Assembly (NCBI GenBank): GCA_018296165.2
Contig: JACKQL020000071.1
Location: 124,001-188,000 of the forward strand
Reading direction: 5' to 3'
DNA: 64,000 bases
Origin: Termitomyces sp. T153
Lineage: Eukaryota; Basidiomycota; Agaricomycetes; Agaricales; Lyophyllaceae
Part shown: piece after piece, positions 10,162-23,606 of the stretch
Numbering within the stretch: position 1 is the first letter of the stretch
Layout of the letters: every line of letters starts with the position of its first letter
Notes under the pieces: model-generated
What the model saw: only the letters and a program-made list of their open reading frames with translations
Database searches by the model: none
What the model was told of the DNA's origin: nothing
Translations under genes and position numbers: made by a program

Positions 10162-13100
10162 CTATGGATCCGATGCTGACACAATTCCCATTTTGTGGAA
10201 CATTTCATCCAAAGTCTTGAAAGCAACGGGCTTGACGAGGCTACATAGATAAGATGATCAATGCCTCGCAAACACGCCACTTAGCGACACTTACTATCCG
10301 TCAACTCCAGCCTCGAAAGCTCGCCGCTTATCTTCGAGAGACGACATGCCTGTAAGAGCCAGGATGCGGGTAGAGTTGCCTCGTTGCGTTGAATCAGCGC
10401 TTGATCGCCTAGACTCGATGGCACGAATCTCAGCTGTCGCAGCAATACCTATTTCAAAAGCGGAAGAGCGAGATGAGCCAAACAGTTATAAACCCGCCAA
10501 CTAACCATCAAGATTGGGCATAGAAAGGTCAAGGAGAACCACACTGATGACCGGATCAGCAGGTCTCGAAAATAAAGAAAGCATGACATACTCAAAAGGG
10601 CTTTCTTTTTCGAAGGTTGTTACTCCGTCGCGACCATCAACGGCAGAGCAGAAGTCATATCCCTAAATCATACATTAAACCGACATTTATCTTTGCCCTT
10701 CACACGACGATTCACACCTTTTGAGAAAGCCATTTGATGCTATACAAATCGTAACAAAACAATTAGTACTCTTGGGTTATCATCAAGATTCCACTTACAG
10801 TAGATTTCTGAGAATGCTGTTATCCTCAACAACCAGGACTCGGAAGCGACGCTCTCCTGATCCGGGCAAACGAAGTGATGATTTCAGAAGCGATCCACCA
10901 GATCCCACGGTTATCGTTTTCTCTGGGTTCACGCCGCCGTATCGCTCAGGTGCAGTAACAGGTTCCTTACATGATGACATTATTGGAATCGATGATGTTG
11001 ATCGGACACTCAACGGTGGTCTAGTATGGCACGCCCGTGCCAAGGCATAGTGGCTTTTGTCGGATTTCCGCCTGAGAATAGACGAGCCAGACATATTCTG
11101 TTTTTTTTCTTCAATAGGGAGAGGCGAAGGTTCAGGTCCGTTTAATTGAGGCGTAGATGATGTCTGTACACTCCGCTCCATCTTGTACGCGTGCACACAT
11201 AGCTTTACGAGAGCTCGCAACCGCACAGGACCATACGGCTTGAACAAGACTCGACAGATACCACCCACGAGTTCGTGATCCGCAGCAGCTTCCATAACTG
11301 TCGTGCTGCCACGAGACGAGGTTATGATGATGAACGAGCGGCTCGTGTCTCGAACTCTCGTGGCCTCCTTAACGGAGGAAATATCCTCGTTCAAAATGAC
11401 GATATCTCCCCGCTCTAGACAACTGTGAACCTCAAATCCCCACCAACCATTGAGTACACCGTAAAGTACTCTTTTAAGAAGTTGTGTGCCTTCGTGTGGG
11501 GTATCAAAACCGATGAGAGAGATCATAGGAAGTTCCAGAGAACCCTCAGGCTTAAAACGTTCCATTTCTGGTGCTCTGGTAGGTCCTTCAGCCTTGTCGG
11601 CGAGGAAAATGACTTTGATTTCTGTGCCGCTACCTTCTTCACTCCAGACGTCCACTTTACCGCCCACACTTTCGGACGTAACGATACTATTGACGATGGC
11701 CAAACCCAGACCAGTGCCAGTCTGTAAGGGATTTTCTTGAGAGAACGGATGGAATAGTTGATTCTATGAAATGTCAATCATGAGTATACTTTAGGTATTA
11801 TTTTTGCAATTAGATCAACCTACTTTGAGGAAGTTCTGACTGATACCCTTTCCAGTATCCAACACAGAGAGCTCTACCTTGATCTTGTCTGGAGGATCAG
11901 TGTCCGCAAGGGGAAGTTCTCGGAGCAGAACATGAACGAAGCCGCGCTACATTAACATGATTAGACAGGGATGATGACACAAGGACCTCATAACGTACCG
12001 AAGTAAACTTCAGGCTGTTCCCAAAGAGGTTCATAAGCACTCTGCGTATACCGCCTTTTTCACATATCAAAGTCCAGCCCTGTGCATTCCTTCTATGTCA
12101 GCGACAGTGAACCACATATAAAAACATGAAGGCGACCTCGCGTCGATATCCAATATCGATCACAGTCTCCACGAAAGTCGATGACCGGGGCATCGGCAAT
12201 CCAGAAATATCTTCCGGTGGAGAGTAGACGCTCCCAATTGCGCATTCATCCACGATTGCTGAGCGTGCACGATGACCGATCCAAGATCCATCAACGGCAT
12301 CCTCCACAAGCTGTATAAGATCGACCCTAAATGATACCTGATAAGCATACGAAGACCAAATAACACTTTACTAACCTGGAGGGATTAATTACGTTCTCGA
12401 CGCCACCAGCTTTAGAGTTTCCACTGAGCTTCGTGAAATCTAACACGTGGTTGACTGTCTCCACAAGTGAGGTCCCACAGGCTTGTACAGTTTGAAGAAA
12501 AGAGAGCTGCGAGTGGGACAAATGACTGTCGCCGAGGAGTTCTGCAGCTGCCAAAATCTGAGTGAAAAGTTCAACAAATGTTCCAAGCGATATGTGAAAC
12601 AACCCACTCCATGGAGAGGTGTACGAAGTTCGTGTGATATACTTGGAAAGGCAAATACGAGTTAAAAACGTGAATTTAACGATAAGGTCGAACACATAAC
12701 TCACTTAGAGATAAACAAACTCTTCGCCTTGTCAGCGAGAATCATACGACGCTTCAGCACGGCAGACAAAATGATGACACCTGTCATCAAGTCAATACGA
12801 CTCATAGCACAAAACTAGAAACGAACCTATTGCACGCAAGTACGACAACTCATGACCTTCCAACTGGAATTAATTCGGTCAAATGGGCGTCAGGTTCACT
12901 CGTTACAAGCAAACACTCTTACGTATCGCTTAGTCTCATTGGTGCCATTATACGCACACAAAAGCGCGAACGGCCTCTTATCTATATTGAAAATCGGAAC
13001 CGCTAGAAACAATTAGCATCCAATCACCTCACATAAAAACGTATGTCCGACATACTAAGTGCATACTGTATATGTGTCGGCAAGAACGGCCTGAAACTCG

Positions 13101-16100
13101 GCGGCACAATCCCCTCACTAATCTTCCCATCCGGATATTTCGCAAAGAACGCATTAAGCTGTTGATACTCCTCCGACGCTAGTTGTCGCTTCGTCGCCTG
13201 TAAATTGGGATCGCCGAAGTGCATATTCACAGAAACAGTCCCCTCAGCACTCATAGACTCCAACACCTCGCAATGCGAAACGTCCATCACAATGACACCC
13301 TCAACATCAAGTGTGCGCTTGACGAGCTTCGCGGCACGATCATATACTTTGTCCATTGGCGATCCAATATATCCAGGCGGCCCAGGAGGCTTCTCGCTCT
13401 GAGGTTGTTCCGTGTCAATCTCAAGGCACTCGCGACTAAACTGTTCCATCTATACAGAGCCATGACACGCGCAGGGAACCGTTGAACATTTGCGAAATAA
13501 CGCGCTACGAGGTATCGTGACTCACTGAGTTCTGGATGCGGTCTCGAATCCGAAGTTGGATCTGTAAGAATGTAAAAGTCAGAACCGATCACGGCACAGG
13601 GTCGCGAAGTAGGCACCTTGTCGCGCCAGAGCTCCATCTCTCGCATGGCGATAGCCTAGAAAGCATTCAAGTGTGCATGTAAGAAAGAAATCCCATCCAA
13701 CAGCCAAAATAACGCACCGCAAATTCCTTCAGTGTGTGTTTCTGCCGAGGTGAAAACCCCTCGCGCGGAGCATCGCTGAAGACGGCAAGCCTAGAAGAAA
13801 AGGAAAAGTACAACACAGTATTAGAAATACGGTTACCCATAGTCGAAGTTAGACATCAGCATACGCTCCGATGTTGTATCCATCCGCGGTCCTCAGAGGG
13901 GCTCCCGCATAAAACCGAACATGTGGCGCACCTGTCACGGCCGGCTGCAAAAGGCCATAAGATACAATCGTCAAGAACCAGGAGAAACATGAGCTTACAT
14001 TCTTGGCAAACCGCCAGTCCTTATGGGTATCAAGAATGACCATTGGCTCATCACCCCTGGAGGATGGATCTGGTGAGCTACGAGGTTATTGAAAGTTTGA
14101 ACGAAAGCTGCTATACCGTTGTAGGATAGCATGAGCACAAATGGAGTGAGCACGCCCGTTCGTCGTTGATTGGATGCCCCCTGTACAAAAGCTCAGATGT
14201 TGGTTCGATAATCGCTACAGGAAGTATGCGTATCGAGGGAATGTGCTTACATATTGACTTATGCCACCTAGACGAGGAAAATTAGATGAGGAAGAATTAC
14301 TTTCGACTAATGTATACGATACTCACTGTTCATTACCATCGATGAGAGAAATCACCACACCCTTGGTACTGAAGACCAACTTTGCCAGATGCGCAATGCG
14401 GTCAAAGTTGAGGTCTGGGCCCGTGTTCCAGATGTTAAACCTAAGATCACGGTAAGAGAACGGAGATGCTATGAATTAACATCAAGAAACACACTTATAC
14501 AACGCTCTCCTCCGCTCAAGCTCATCAGGAGGATTAGGCGGAGCGAGATACCCAAGATCATTAAACATCTGCTCCTCCTTCGCCGCACGATTCGCCCGAA
14601 TACTCGTACTACTCTCCTGCGCTATCCTCCCCCCGGGCAGTGGCGGCTCACGGGGCGACGGCTCGGGAAGCGGGGACGACGTCTGGCGTGTCAGACACAC
14701 CCGCCTAGGAAGCGCCGGGACCGACATTGGCGAGCTAGACGTGGATTCGTACGCCTGAACAAAAGATCCCGCGAGGGTCGGGGTGATAGACACGTCGTTG
14801 GTGCTAGCCAAGCAATCGCCATTGGCAGTGGCGCCCGCGCCAAAGTAATCGCCTGAAGACAATTCAGACTCTACCTTGGGAAACGGCGCCGACGCGCCTG
14901 CTGGACGTGCTGTGCTGAATAACCCTGTAGGGAAGGAAAGTTGATCCTGCTGTGGGGGTGTCAAAGCAGTGACACTCTCCACAGGTGGATCAGAATGTGA
15001 CAAAGATAAAAGAGTCTCATGATTCACAGCACTGGTACTGTGTTCAACATCTGTTGTACCTTGCCAGAAACTTGCTCGACGCGATTTGCGCTTTCCACCA
15101 GGTGCATCCGAGTGATCGGGGCCTGGATCGACATCGGGTGGGTGCGACCCAGGTAGTGTGGCAGTGAAACCACGCAGAGGATCAGTAAGCTCATGTTCCG
15201 GGGAAGGTAGTGCAAGCGGGGATATGTCTACCCGCGCTGCTGCCCATCGCAGTGTTGCAGCCGTCGTCTGGGCCTCTGAGTTGATATGCACATTACTCGG
15301 CATCGAGTTGTTCTCTATGGGCGATGGAAGTGGAGCAGAAGAAGTGGAGAATGAGTTCCGCATCCGGTGAGCTGGCATTGGGAGGTAAGGAGGTGCCGCA
15401 GGCCGAAAACGCCTCAGCGAGGACGACGGAGATATCGATATAGTCGAGGTAGACGAACGAGCTGCAGCAGGAGGGAGTATTGGACTCGCTTCAGCCGATG
15501 ACGGTCGCGACTCAGAATGTCTGATCATATCGTCAGACCGAGTTTCAGAATGGGACGTTACAAGATGGATATCACTGTCGTGACGTGTTGTAGCGAACCC
15601 TGGAGCTTCGGTTGAAAGAGTAAACGAAGATTGGCAGGACCGAGGCGGACTTGGTGTACGATGCGGATCCCACTGGCCATTTGCATACGCATAGATGAAT
15701 GCTGCCCAGTCGTACTCGGAATGCATAGAGGTCAAGGTATTGTCTGTATTAATCATATCATGATCCGCGTCGAAGGGAGAAGGTAAGGCACCTATTGAAT
15801 AGAAAAGGACATAAGAGTGAGTGTCATTAACCATGTCTGACATACGGACCGAGACTCGTGCCTGATTCGTCCTGTTTGACCGCGTTCATGTGGGTAAATA
15901 CATCTTGAGTTTTTGAATGCAGAGATTGGTGTACAAGCGGCCTTTCATCTGACATGACCCAGCCGGTTGCAAAGGATGGGAGAACAGATGACTTGTCCTT
16001 TGAAGGCGCAGTTGATGGGCGAGATGGCGCACGGCGAGTGGGCCGTTCCAAAGACCCAGGTGCAGAAAACTGATCTCTATAGGGAAGAGAACTGGAGGAC

Positions 16101-16171
16101 TGAAATTTATCGAGAATACCAAGAGTAGAGGCAACCAAGACTGGAGCAGCAGGAGGATCCTGTGTTGCCAT
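10162..16171 (-). CDS. Hybrid sensor histidine kinase (GAF - HisKA - HATPase - receiver)
   Basis: Cytosolic two-component sensor that autophosphorylates on His and passes the phosphate to its own receiver Asp. The ATG at 16,171 opens a long Ser/Pro-rich region of about 500 residues. A GAF domain follows, starting with FNIWNTGPDLNFDRIAHLAK near 14,440, and a second GAF-like block lies at 13,450-12,900. The H-box SISHELRTPLHG at about 12,640 is followed by an intron and ILAAAELLG. The ATPase has an N-box (RVLMNLFGNSLKFT), G1 (DTGKGIS) and G2 (GTGLGLAIVNSIV). The receiver has VVEDNSILR (about 10,830), the phospho-acceptor Asp in VVLLDLSMPN (about 10,530) and LVKPV after a last intron. The final exon ends at TAG 10,162. 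Many short introns split the span. All catalytic boxes look intact. The input signal cannot be told from sequence, and I do not assign it to a numbered fungal kinase group. Confidence 0.9.
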
Positions 16172-16575
16172 GAGTGAGAGACGGCGTAGACGCGATTCTG
16201 GGACGAGTAGAGCGGAATGGATGGATTAATGGGGCGCGCCACACATGGGACGGGGAGCGGCGTAGGAAATAAGGTAGTAGCGAGCAAAAGACAAACAGCA
16301 GGGACACTCCCTTTGCCTCTGCATACTCCAACCATTTCGGCCTCCTCCGAGACCGTGCGACTCATAGCGTCACTTCATACATCTTGAATATGTAATACGG
16401 CTATCAAGGTACAGCAATCCAAGCCTAAGCACATCCATTTTTACACCTCTTCTTCCCGGTCTAAGCATCTGCGCCACTAGCTCTTTTGGTTCTTTTACGA
16501 CATCTTCACTCATCAAAATTTCAAGCATCCCATTCATCGCTGCCCCTTGCTAGTCATCAACAGATCGAACCCTAT
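16172..16575. other. Intergenic gap between two minus-strand genes
   Basis: About 400 bp between the dolichol kinase stop (16,576) and the histidine kinase start (16,171). It should hold the kinase promoter and 5' leader. An unrelated long open frame covers 15,886-16,365 on the minus strand, but it overlaps the kinase exon in another frame and has no recognisable domain. No TATA box stands out. Confidence 0.4.
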
Positions 16576-19500
16576 TTAAACATCCGCTACGACCAGCAAG
16601 CTCCACATAAACAAAGGTAATGTAAGGTTATCATTCTGGTCCGAGAGGGCCTCTAGAATGGACGAGAGCGCAACCACGGAAGTGTAACGTGTCGTCTACG
16701 CTTGAATTAGTCGATGGTGCAATACGTGCGTGGACCTACAAAAACGCACCGAGAAGCTCTCCGCAACTCCTAAAAGGCGGAGAAGCCAAGCACAGCCCAT
16801 GATCGACATCGTGAACGCAATGCTACCCTCCAAAGTCTTGGACGTTGTTGGCGACCATCGATGGAAACCAATCCTTTTCCCCACAATGGAAGCCTGCCTA
16901 TCTGTCAGAAACAATCGCACTAGGACCTATCACTGGGAACGACTCACCAATGCATCCCCTACGCCCAATGTTAATATTCCCGTGAACTGCAGCAGGTGCG
17001 ACGGTCTAATCACATCAACACATATTCACAGTCAACAAAGCAATTACGCACCCTTCAAGCCAAACAGACCCTGCGCAACCCGTCAAAAGATAGAAATGGC
17101 TCAAAATCGCCGTTCCCCGATCACGGTGATCCAAGAATTCATTCATGAAAAGATGAACCGCCGCACCAAAGGGATAGATCGCAAAATATCGTATATATTC
17201 CGTGAACACGAACAGCGCGAACGCAGCACTAAATGACAGGTGCGTGAACGCAGGCTGCATGCGAGGTTAATCGATACGTCACACATCAAAAGAAGAACGG
17301 AGATCTCACGTCAATAGCAATACCCGGAATAAACATCACCACCGCCAGCACATGGAAGAACTTACGACGGGCATTACGCCCGAGAGTCGGGACATGCTTG
17401 TCCGCCGCATCCAGCAAGTCCGAGGCAACCTGCGTTCCATTCGGCAAATTCGGAAGTGCTGGGAGTGCTGGGAACGTCATCCCCACAGTACCCATAGACG
17501 GAGACAAAGATGAAGGCCCTGCTACAGAGGTCGTGGTCATCCCAGACTGCTCTGTGCCGTCTGGCACTGTCGAGGCTACGAGTGTTTCACTTGTCATACT
17601 GTTCCGATGCCAATATCGTCGAGACCTTGCGAGCTGGCGATTCCAGCCTGCGACACTAAGAGAGCCCAGAGCAGCCCAGTACGCGAGAAGTGCAGGGCGT
17701 GTCCATTTACGTTTACCCTCAAGGAGCCAGAGGATAATCCAAAGCCAAGGATCCCGCTTCCCGAGGCACCACCGTGTCCACATGCCGATCACACCTCCGA
17801 CAATAAGTACGGTGCCAATGTAGAATCCGAGAGCCAAGAGGCGACGATTTCGTGGTTTGTCCTGGGGATTGCGAAGACGTCGGACTGGACGCTGAGCAAT
17901 GTGACGTGAAAGGACAAGGAATGGAGAGAGGAGGAAGCCAGTAAGAAGGGACCCTGCGATTAATGCGATCTGAAATGTCAGGAGAGGGGTAGGCAGGCGA
18001 TAGGTTTTGATGAATGGGGTGGTGACAGGCCGTATCTGATTCCCTTTTAGAACCCCATAACCAAACAGAGGAGTAAAAACATACTCTAGCGATAGTGATA
18101 TTAAAAAACTCCATGCAAACCGCCGTTCCACCGAAACAGACAAGACCAAGTTCTCCGAGAGTAAATACACGATGTGCCAGCCGAATGGCTACATACAACG
18201 TGAATTGATAAAATAGTGCACAGAATACTACTTCGAAATAATTCAGATCTGTCGAGCAAGAGTTTGGGTAAACCACTCAGACCAATAAAAAAAGAATAAA
18301 CGAACGTTCCCAAAGTCCAAAATTCTGCTGTTGAAACAACACCTTGAGTCCGAAAATACCACCGGTGATACCTATGGTAAATAAGATATAGTACAAAGAC
18401 CGCCGTCCTTCACTTCGAGGTACGGAGGTACGTTCACCTTCGGCGGTATTTCCACGTTTGAGGCACCGGTATTCTTGATACCAAGAAGCACAAACATGCA
18501 GGAGGAGAATAGTGGAACAAAAAGTTCCGAGATCCACAAGATTATAACGAGCCCTAACCAGAGCGTCCAGGGCGGTAGGAACATCACGCAAGTTATAAAG
18601 CTCGGCCGGTGCTTCAATGCGCCATTGTCGGGGAAGGGGACTTATGCGTGAGCTATCATCGGATGACAGTCGAAGTGCGGATATCAGAAGACCAGCCGCG
18701 ATGAGGGGACCCAAAAGTAGGCCAGTGAAGACTCCATCATCTGAAGATTCTCTGTGTAAATTGCGTCAAGCAGTCAACAAGGCGGGAAGGTAAAAAATCA
18801 CCTGTAGTTCTTGGGGACAGTCATCCATATGAACCCAAAATCAGTTTTGGGGGTGGTGATAAGTGAAATATTGCGCCTGACGTCCTTCGATTCGGATGTA
18901 CGAGGGGATAGAGAAGGAAGACTTGCAAGCGCAGAAGAGGTTAATGAGGATGAAGTCGATAATTTTGAGTTAGGTAATGCAGACGTAGGGGTTCGGGAAT
19001 GCAATAGTGTACTATGTGTCCATATGCTATACAAAACCACAGTAAAGCTAAATATAAGAAGTTCTGAAGGCAGCTATATTTAACAGCGGTTCGACTGAGA
19101 AAGTACCAAACCAAGCTCACCCTTGACAACCCACAAATTATGCTGACCGATGTTGGTGTCCATATCCGACAATTTGTATATAGTATGGGAAGCGTAGAGT
19201 ATCGCGCCAAGAAGAATGTTTGATTCTCCGCACTTTCGAAAATCGGCGGAGAAGGTCCATGTCCACGACGTTGGAAAGAATGGAATGCGGAATTCTAGGA
19301 GGGTAGGAAAGAAAGTGATGTCATGCGACGCAGTACGATGTAAACGAGAGTATGCTGGTGAAATGTGGCGTCGGGCGGAGCTCTTAGCGTGGCCGTTAAG
19401 AGCTGGGGAACGCGATCGAGTGAAATGCTGGCGCGGAGCGAGTAACGTCGACCCATTGCTAGATTCACCTGAGGAAGCCACATGCGGACTGCGCCGCCGG

Positions 19501-19824
19501 AGCGACGCCTCTAGGTTATCGTCCTTGATCACTAAGGACGAACTATTCGGCGATGCAAACCTTCTACGAAAAAAGTGAGGCCTTTCGTATTCAGTCTCGG
19601 AGTCGCTATCGCTACTCCGTGAAGCGGAACTATCCAACGTGAATGAAACAACGTGAGCCGTGATTGATTTATCGCACATACCTCGATGAACCCGCTTGAT
19701 AACTAGTACTCCATCCCATGCTTGCTGCTACGTGTCCCGCATTGGCTCGGACAGTATTATTACTGCTACTCGAATCCAATCGCCGACCGGTCACACGCCC
19801 ACTGTGTCGTGATTTTCGTGTCAT
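16576..19824 (-). CDS. SEC59: Dolichol kinase (Sec59 type)
   Basis: Phosphorylates dolichol with CTP in the ER membrane, giving dolichyl phosphate for N-glycosylation, O-mannosylation and GPI anchors. The C-terminal catalytic part is clear: RRKFFHVLAVVMFIPGIAID, then EYIRYFAIYPFG, a DHRDRG segment and LSHFYLLTG. After introns come LTLGVGDALASIVGKRIGFH with RWSPTTSKTLEGS, the CTP-binding region. The last exon reads VVALSSILEALSDQNDNLTL and ends with TAA at 16,576. Upstream are several hydrophobic membrane segments (for example LIAAGLLISAL and YYILFTIGITGGIFGLKVLF) and a long Ser/Arg-rich N-terminus, making it longer than the 519-residue yeast enzyme. The reading frame opens at a TTG directly after a stop at 19,909, so the first usable ATG in frame, at 19,824, was chosen; an upstream exon is possible. 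Core residues look intact. Confidence 0.88.
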
Positions 19825-20214
19825 GTCATTGCGACTTGTCGGTCCCCTGGACGACGGGGGTGAGGGAGAAGAACGTGAGCGAGACAGCTTGTGAGGTTCA
19901 AGGGTCAATCAAAGCTTTCTGAAATCAAGAATTGGTCCAGCCGTTGAGCATTACCAGGAGGATAAGAATTTGACGCTGCTTTACCGTGGTCACGTGATAT
20001 GTGGCCGTGTTGTTTGAAGCTTGCGCAACGGGCGCGGGTACATAAGCCCCGTTTTATGTAACCAAACTTTTTATGTACATATGAGTGGCCGTTTCCTCCG
20101 CCAAAAAAACTACTTTTGGATGCCTAAAAACTGATAATTGTTTCTGTCACGTTCGTGTTTAGACACTTGAAAAAGTCAGACGCGTTTTTTTCAGCTAACC
20201 AAACGATCACCGTC
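19825..20214. promoter_or_regulatory. Divergent promoter region, dolichol kinase / UNG
   Basis: About 390 bp separate the two start codons on opposite strands. It includes a CACGTG E-box (at about 19,991-19,996 in GGTCACGTGATATG) and T/A-rich tracts before the UNG start. No TATA box is obvious. Shared regulation is inferred from position only. Confidence 0.45.
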
Positions 20215-21873
20215 ATGTCCAGTAGTACAGTCTACCTCGAGGACGTTGAAACTAACGTGAATGATACGCGTAGTGTCGAAACTCGACAGGAAGATAGGCC
20301 TCCTTCCAGTCCAGCACCATCGTCCACTCCATCTCTTACAAAGTTTGCCAATGCCTCCCAAGGCAGTGGCAGTAATATCAAGCGTCAACGAACTCTCGTA
20401 GACATGTTCACGGGTTCTCAAGGAAAGTCTTCCTTGACTGACGAACCATCTGTGAAGAAACTGAAGCTAACACCATCTGGTTCATCGATGTCGAGTTCTT
20501 CGTCCATAAAATCGGATGGCTTGAAGATTTTTGGGCTGCAGAAGCTCAATTCTATACCCTTTTCGATGTCAGAGTATTTAGAAACTTTGACAGATGATCA
20601 GAAGCGCCTCTTAAGGCTTGAATGCGAAGTCATGGGCAAAAGTTGGTGAGCAGACTTTCGTGAATAGAGTTCCTCCTTACCCTATTCAATTCTTGTTAAG
20701 GCTCAAACTTCTTAAGGATGAGATTAAGAAGCCCTACTTCATCGCACTAAAGCAGTTTCTCTGGGATGAGGGCGTAAGGGGTCCAGACGATAGTTCTGCG
20801 AAACTCAAGATATACCCCGCACGTAAGCATTGGTATTTCGTTTCCTTTCTTGTCGAACAAGATGTTCGTGACAGCAAAAAACATCTATGCGTGGTCCAAC
20901 ACACCTTTGGGTAAAGTAAAAGTAGTCATATTGGGTCAGGGTGAGTATCCATCCTTGAAACGAACTCACTCCGATGAACCGTTCCTATGTAGATCCTTAT
21001 TATCAACGTGGTCAAGCTCATGGTAGCCTTGAACGTCTCGATGCATTTTATGGTAAATTGACTTCTATATAAGGACTATGTTTCTCTGTGCCAACGGGTG
21101 TCGTGGTCCCCCCTTCCTTGCGAAATGTGCGTGTGTTCCTTATCAGCTGTTTTTTCCGGCCACCTGACATACTTGTTTTTCTTTTTCTTCACACCGGTGG
21201 ATTGGAAGATCTACATCGAACTCAGGGAAGAGTATCCGGAGTTCGAGATCCCGAATCATGGGTGAGTTTCTCTGGGTCGTAGTCCACACAATCGCGTTAA
21301 TTGTCTCATCGTGTTTCATAAAGAAATCTCACAGCATGGGCCCTAAATGGTGTCCTTATGCTCAACACTTGTCTCACCGTCCGCGCGGGGGAAGCAGGGT
21401 CTCATCTTAACAGGGGCTGGGAAGAATTTACAGATAGGGTCGTAAACATTGTGGACAAGTATGGGGGTGCCAATCTTCCAACTGTTGGAGCAGGATCCAA
21501 CAGTGCGGGAATTGGTCGTGGTGTTGTCTTTCTGGCTTGGGGAGCTCCTGCAGGCAAAAGAGTTGCAAAATTGGACAAGGTCTGGGTTTTAGCAGATCAA
21601 TCAAAACGTTCGTGGCTAATCATAGGAATAATCCGGGTAACCAGGGAAAACACTTAATATTGACAAGTGCCGTGAGTCGTTTTGGAGATGTATAGTAACA
21701 TTTTACGCCCTGACTGGACCTGATTCTTCATCCAGCATCCGTCGCCGAAGTCAGTAGACCGTGGGTTCCGGGGAAACAATCATTTCAAGCTCGCAAATGC
21801 ATGGTTGGAAAAGAGATACGGCCCCGAAGGACAAGTCGATTGGTGCAACCTTGACGTCAAGGAGGAAGCTTGA
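20215..21873 (+). CDS. UNG1: Uracil-DNA glycosylase (family 1)
   Basis: Removes uracil from DNA, starting base-excision repair in nucleus and mitochondria. The ATG at 20,215 ([12 protein letters not shown]) was chosen; the frame is open upstream but without an ATG. The first ~140 residues are Ser/Pro-rich with a KLKL-type basic patch (probable targeting region). The fold starts near [14 protein letters not shown]. The water-activating loop [17 protein letters not shown] is joined over an intron at about 20,941-20,990. LCFSVPTG follows, then PPSLRN, then [18 protein letters not shown]. The uracil-binding block is [17 protein letters not shown], and [13 protein letters not shown] precedes the DNA-intercalation motif [13 protein letters not shown]. 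It ends [12 protein letters not shown] then TGA. Introns are short (about 50-65 bp). All family motifs are present, so it should be active. Neighbour to the left is the divergent dolichol kinase. Confidence 0.95.
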
Positions 21874-22432
21874 GTTTGAGGATTATTTGTTGATTTTCCG
21901 TTATGGACAAAGTCTTTGAAAATAAGTAGCCGTGTTGTTGAATCCATAATGTTCTCGAAGAAAATCAGTTGTAAACTCGGTTATTCAGGGCTCTCCTCTT
22001 AGGCCTCAAGCTCAGGGGCTAGGGCAGATGATGTATTTCGACCAATCAAATCGCTAGATTGCATTTTATCATAAATCCGATTATATCCACAATGCATCAT
22101 CGGTAATGGTCGGCGTACCGATAGGGGTCCTCGCTGCTGGAAAGAAGAATCGTACGCCACCAGATAAACCCTTATGCAGCCTGAGCGATGATTTTTCCCG
22201 ACGCCACGGTAAGTCCATGTAAATAGAAGATTGTGACTAACTCCTCAGAATGATAAAATACATTCAACCGATCTAGGTATATGGACTATAGCAGAAGATA
22301 TAGTAATTATTTATGTAAGTAGTCGCGACAGATTACATGCAAATGTTGCTTATCAGATTTTTGTTTTGATTAATGATTAGTAGTGATAGAACGTGAATTT
22401 ATGGAAGTTGGAGAAAATCAGTATGAAATCGA
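21874..22432. other. Convergent intergenic region UNG / bZIP
   Basis: About 560 bp between two stop codons facing each other. AT-rich, with several AATAAA-like and TTATTTATG-like stretches fitting 3' ends on both strands. No coding sequence recognised. Confidence 0.5.
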
Positions 22433-23606
22433 TCAGGGCATCGAGTTCATACGCGTGTCAGGGCCATACGACTCTATCCGGTAGGTGTTTTCCTGGAGCT
22501 CTAGTGGTTCCTGCTGCGAATGCTGATGCTCAGTGGTCCCGTCATGTATACGGTGTTGGTCGAGTGGTCGCAAAGCTTGGTGGACCTGCATTTGAGCAGG
22601 GATAGGCAGGTGCAGACTGTGGCTGATGGAACACTGCTCAGTAAAAGCACGCCGATGAGTGAATGGCCCCGGGACAGGCATATGGCGTTGATGCAGAGAA
22701 GTGTGTGATTGCAGGTGCGAGGTCGTTGAGGACAGTGGCGGACTTTGACAATGCACGGTGGTGTCGTGATCTTGGTATGGCAGCGCATGATAGGAATAGT
22801 GTTCGCGAGGAGAATCTACGCGGATTTCGGTTGATCTTCCGACGAAGCTTGGACTGCTGTAAGAAACCCCAAATCTCTCGGTAGAATGGGAGTATGTGGT
22901 TGGTGAATGCATATACGCATTAGTGGGGGAGGACACAATAGGACTACGAGATGAAGAGGATGGTAGGGATGATGAAAGCCCATTTCCATAAGATGGATGA
23001 ATTGACTTGGTCGATACAGGTGACTCCGTGGGCTGCAGTTGGTGATATGGAGATTCCGGTGGCGGATCGCTGGCGTCGTCCATTGTAAAAGTATTATCCC
23101 ATGTCTCAGAATCGTCGATAACGTGGAGCCCGCGCGAGGAACTCGCAATGACAGAAGGTGAGAGTGAGCCGGCGCGTGGAGACGAATCAGACTCGGAGCC
23201 TTGGCTAGAGAAAACATCGATAGCATATGAGCCACCGTCACCATCTATCAGCTTGGGCTTGTCTTTGCCTGTTGGTCCCCTGCCCAAAGGTGGTCGGTCA
23301 TCTGGAGGCCATCCAACCATCTTACGCAGTCTAGCATTCTCTTCATGGAGTTCCGTGACTCTCTGTTCTAGCGCCTATTTGAAAACAAAAAACGGATTTC
23401 ACTTAATTCACGATAAAGAATTTCATATTCGCATAACATACAATCAAATGTGCGGCGCGCCGAGCACGGAAAGCTCTCTGGACATCTCGAGCACGATTAG
23501 GAGGAAGATTGTCATTCCTTTTGCGGCCGCGCTTTGATGTCATAAGGATTGGAACGCCGAGAGATGCGGAGAGAGGAAGCTGGTAATGGGGATTTGTACT
23601 GAGCAT
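22433..23606 (-). CDS. bZIP transcription factor (Yap/AP-1-like basic region)
   Basis: Sequence-specific DNA-binding factor of the nucleus. Exon 1 from ATG 23,606 contains SKRGRKRNDNLPPNRARDV followed by QRAFRARRAAHLI. This is a basic region with the QRAFR signature of fungal Yap-type bZIPs. A 67-bp intron follows. Exon 2 gives ALEQRVTELHEENARLRKMV, a leucine zipper with heptad V/L positions, then RPPLGRGPTGKDKPKL. The remaining ~270 residues are Ser/Pro/His-rich and low-complexity, likely an activation region, ending at TGA 22,433. A second ATG at 23,543 (MTSKRGRK) could be the start; 23,606 was preferred because the residues just before the basic region look family-like. The target genes are unknown, and no cysteine-rich redox domain like that of Yap1 is seen. 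Confidence 0.85.

Noticed and set aside
13734..14856. Plus-strand frames opposite the histidine kinase
   Set aside because: Arg-rich shadows of the minus-strand exons with no conserved blocks.
19669..19908. Dolichol kinase starting at 19,908
   Set aside because: The frame begins with TTG directly after a stop codon; the first in-frame ATG is at 19,824, so that was used.
20155..20214. UNG start at 20,155
   Set aside because: The codon there is GTG; the first ATG in the frame is at 20,215, which also gives a sensible N-terminus.
22393..22884. Plus-strand frames opposite the bZIP gene
   Set aside because: They overlap the low-complexity bZIP tail on the other strand and show no domains.
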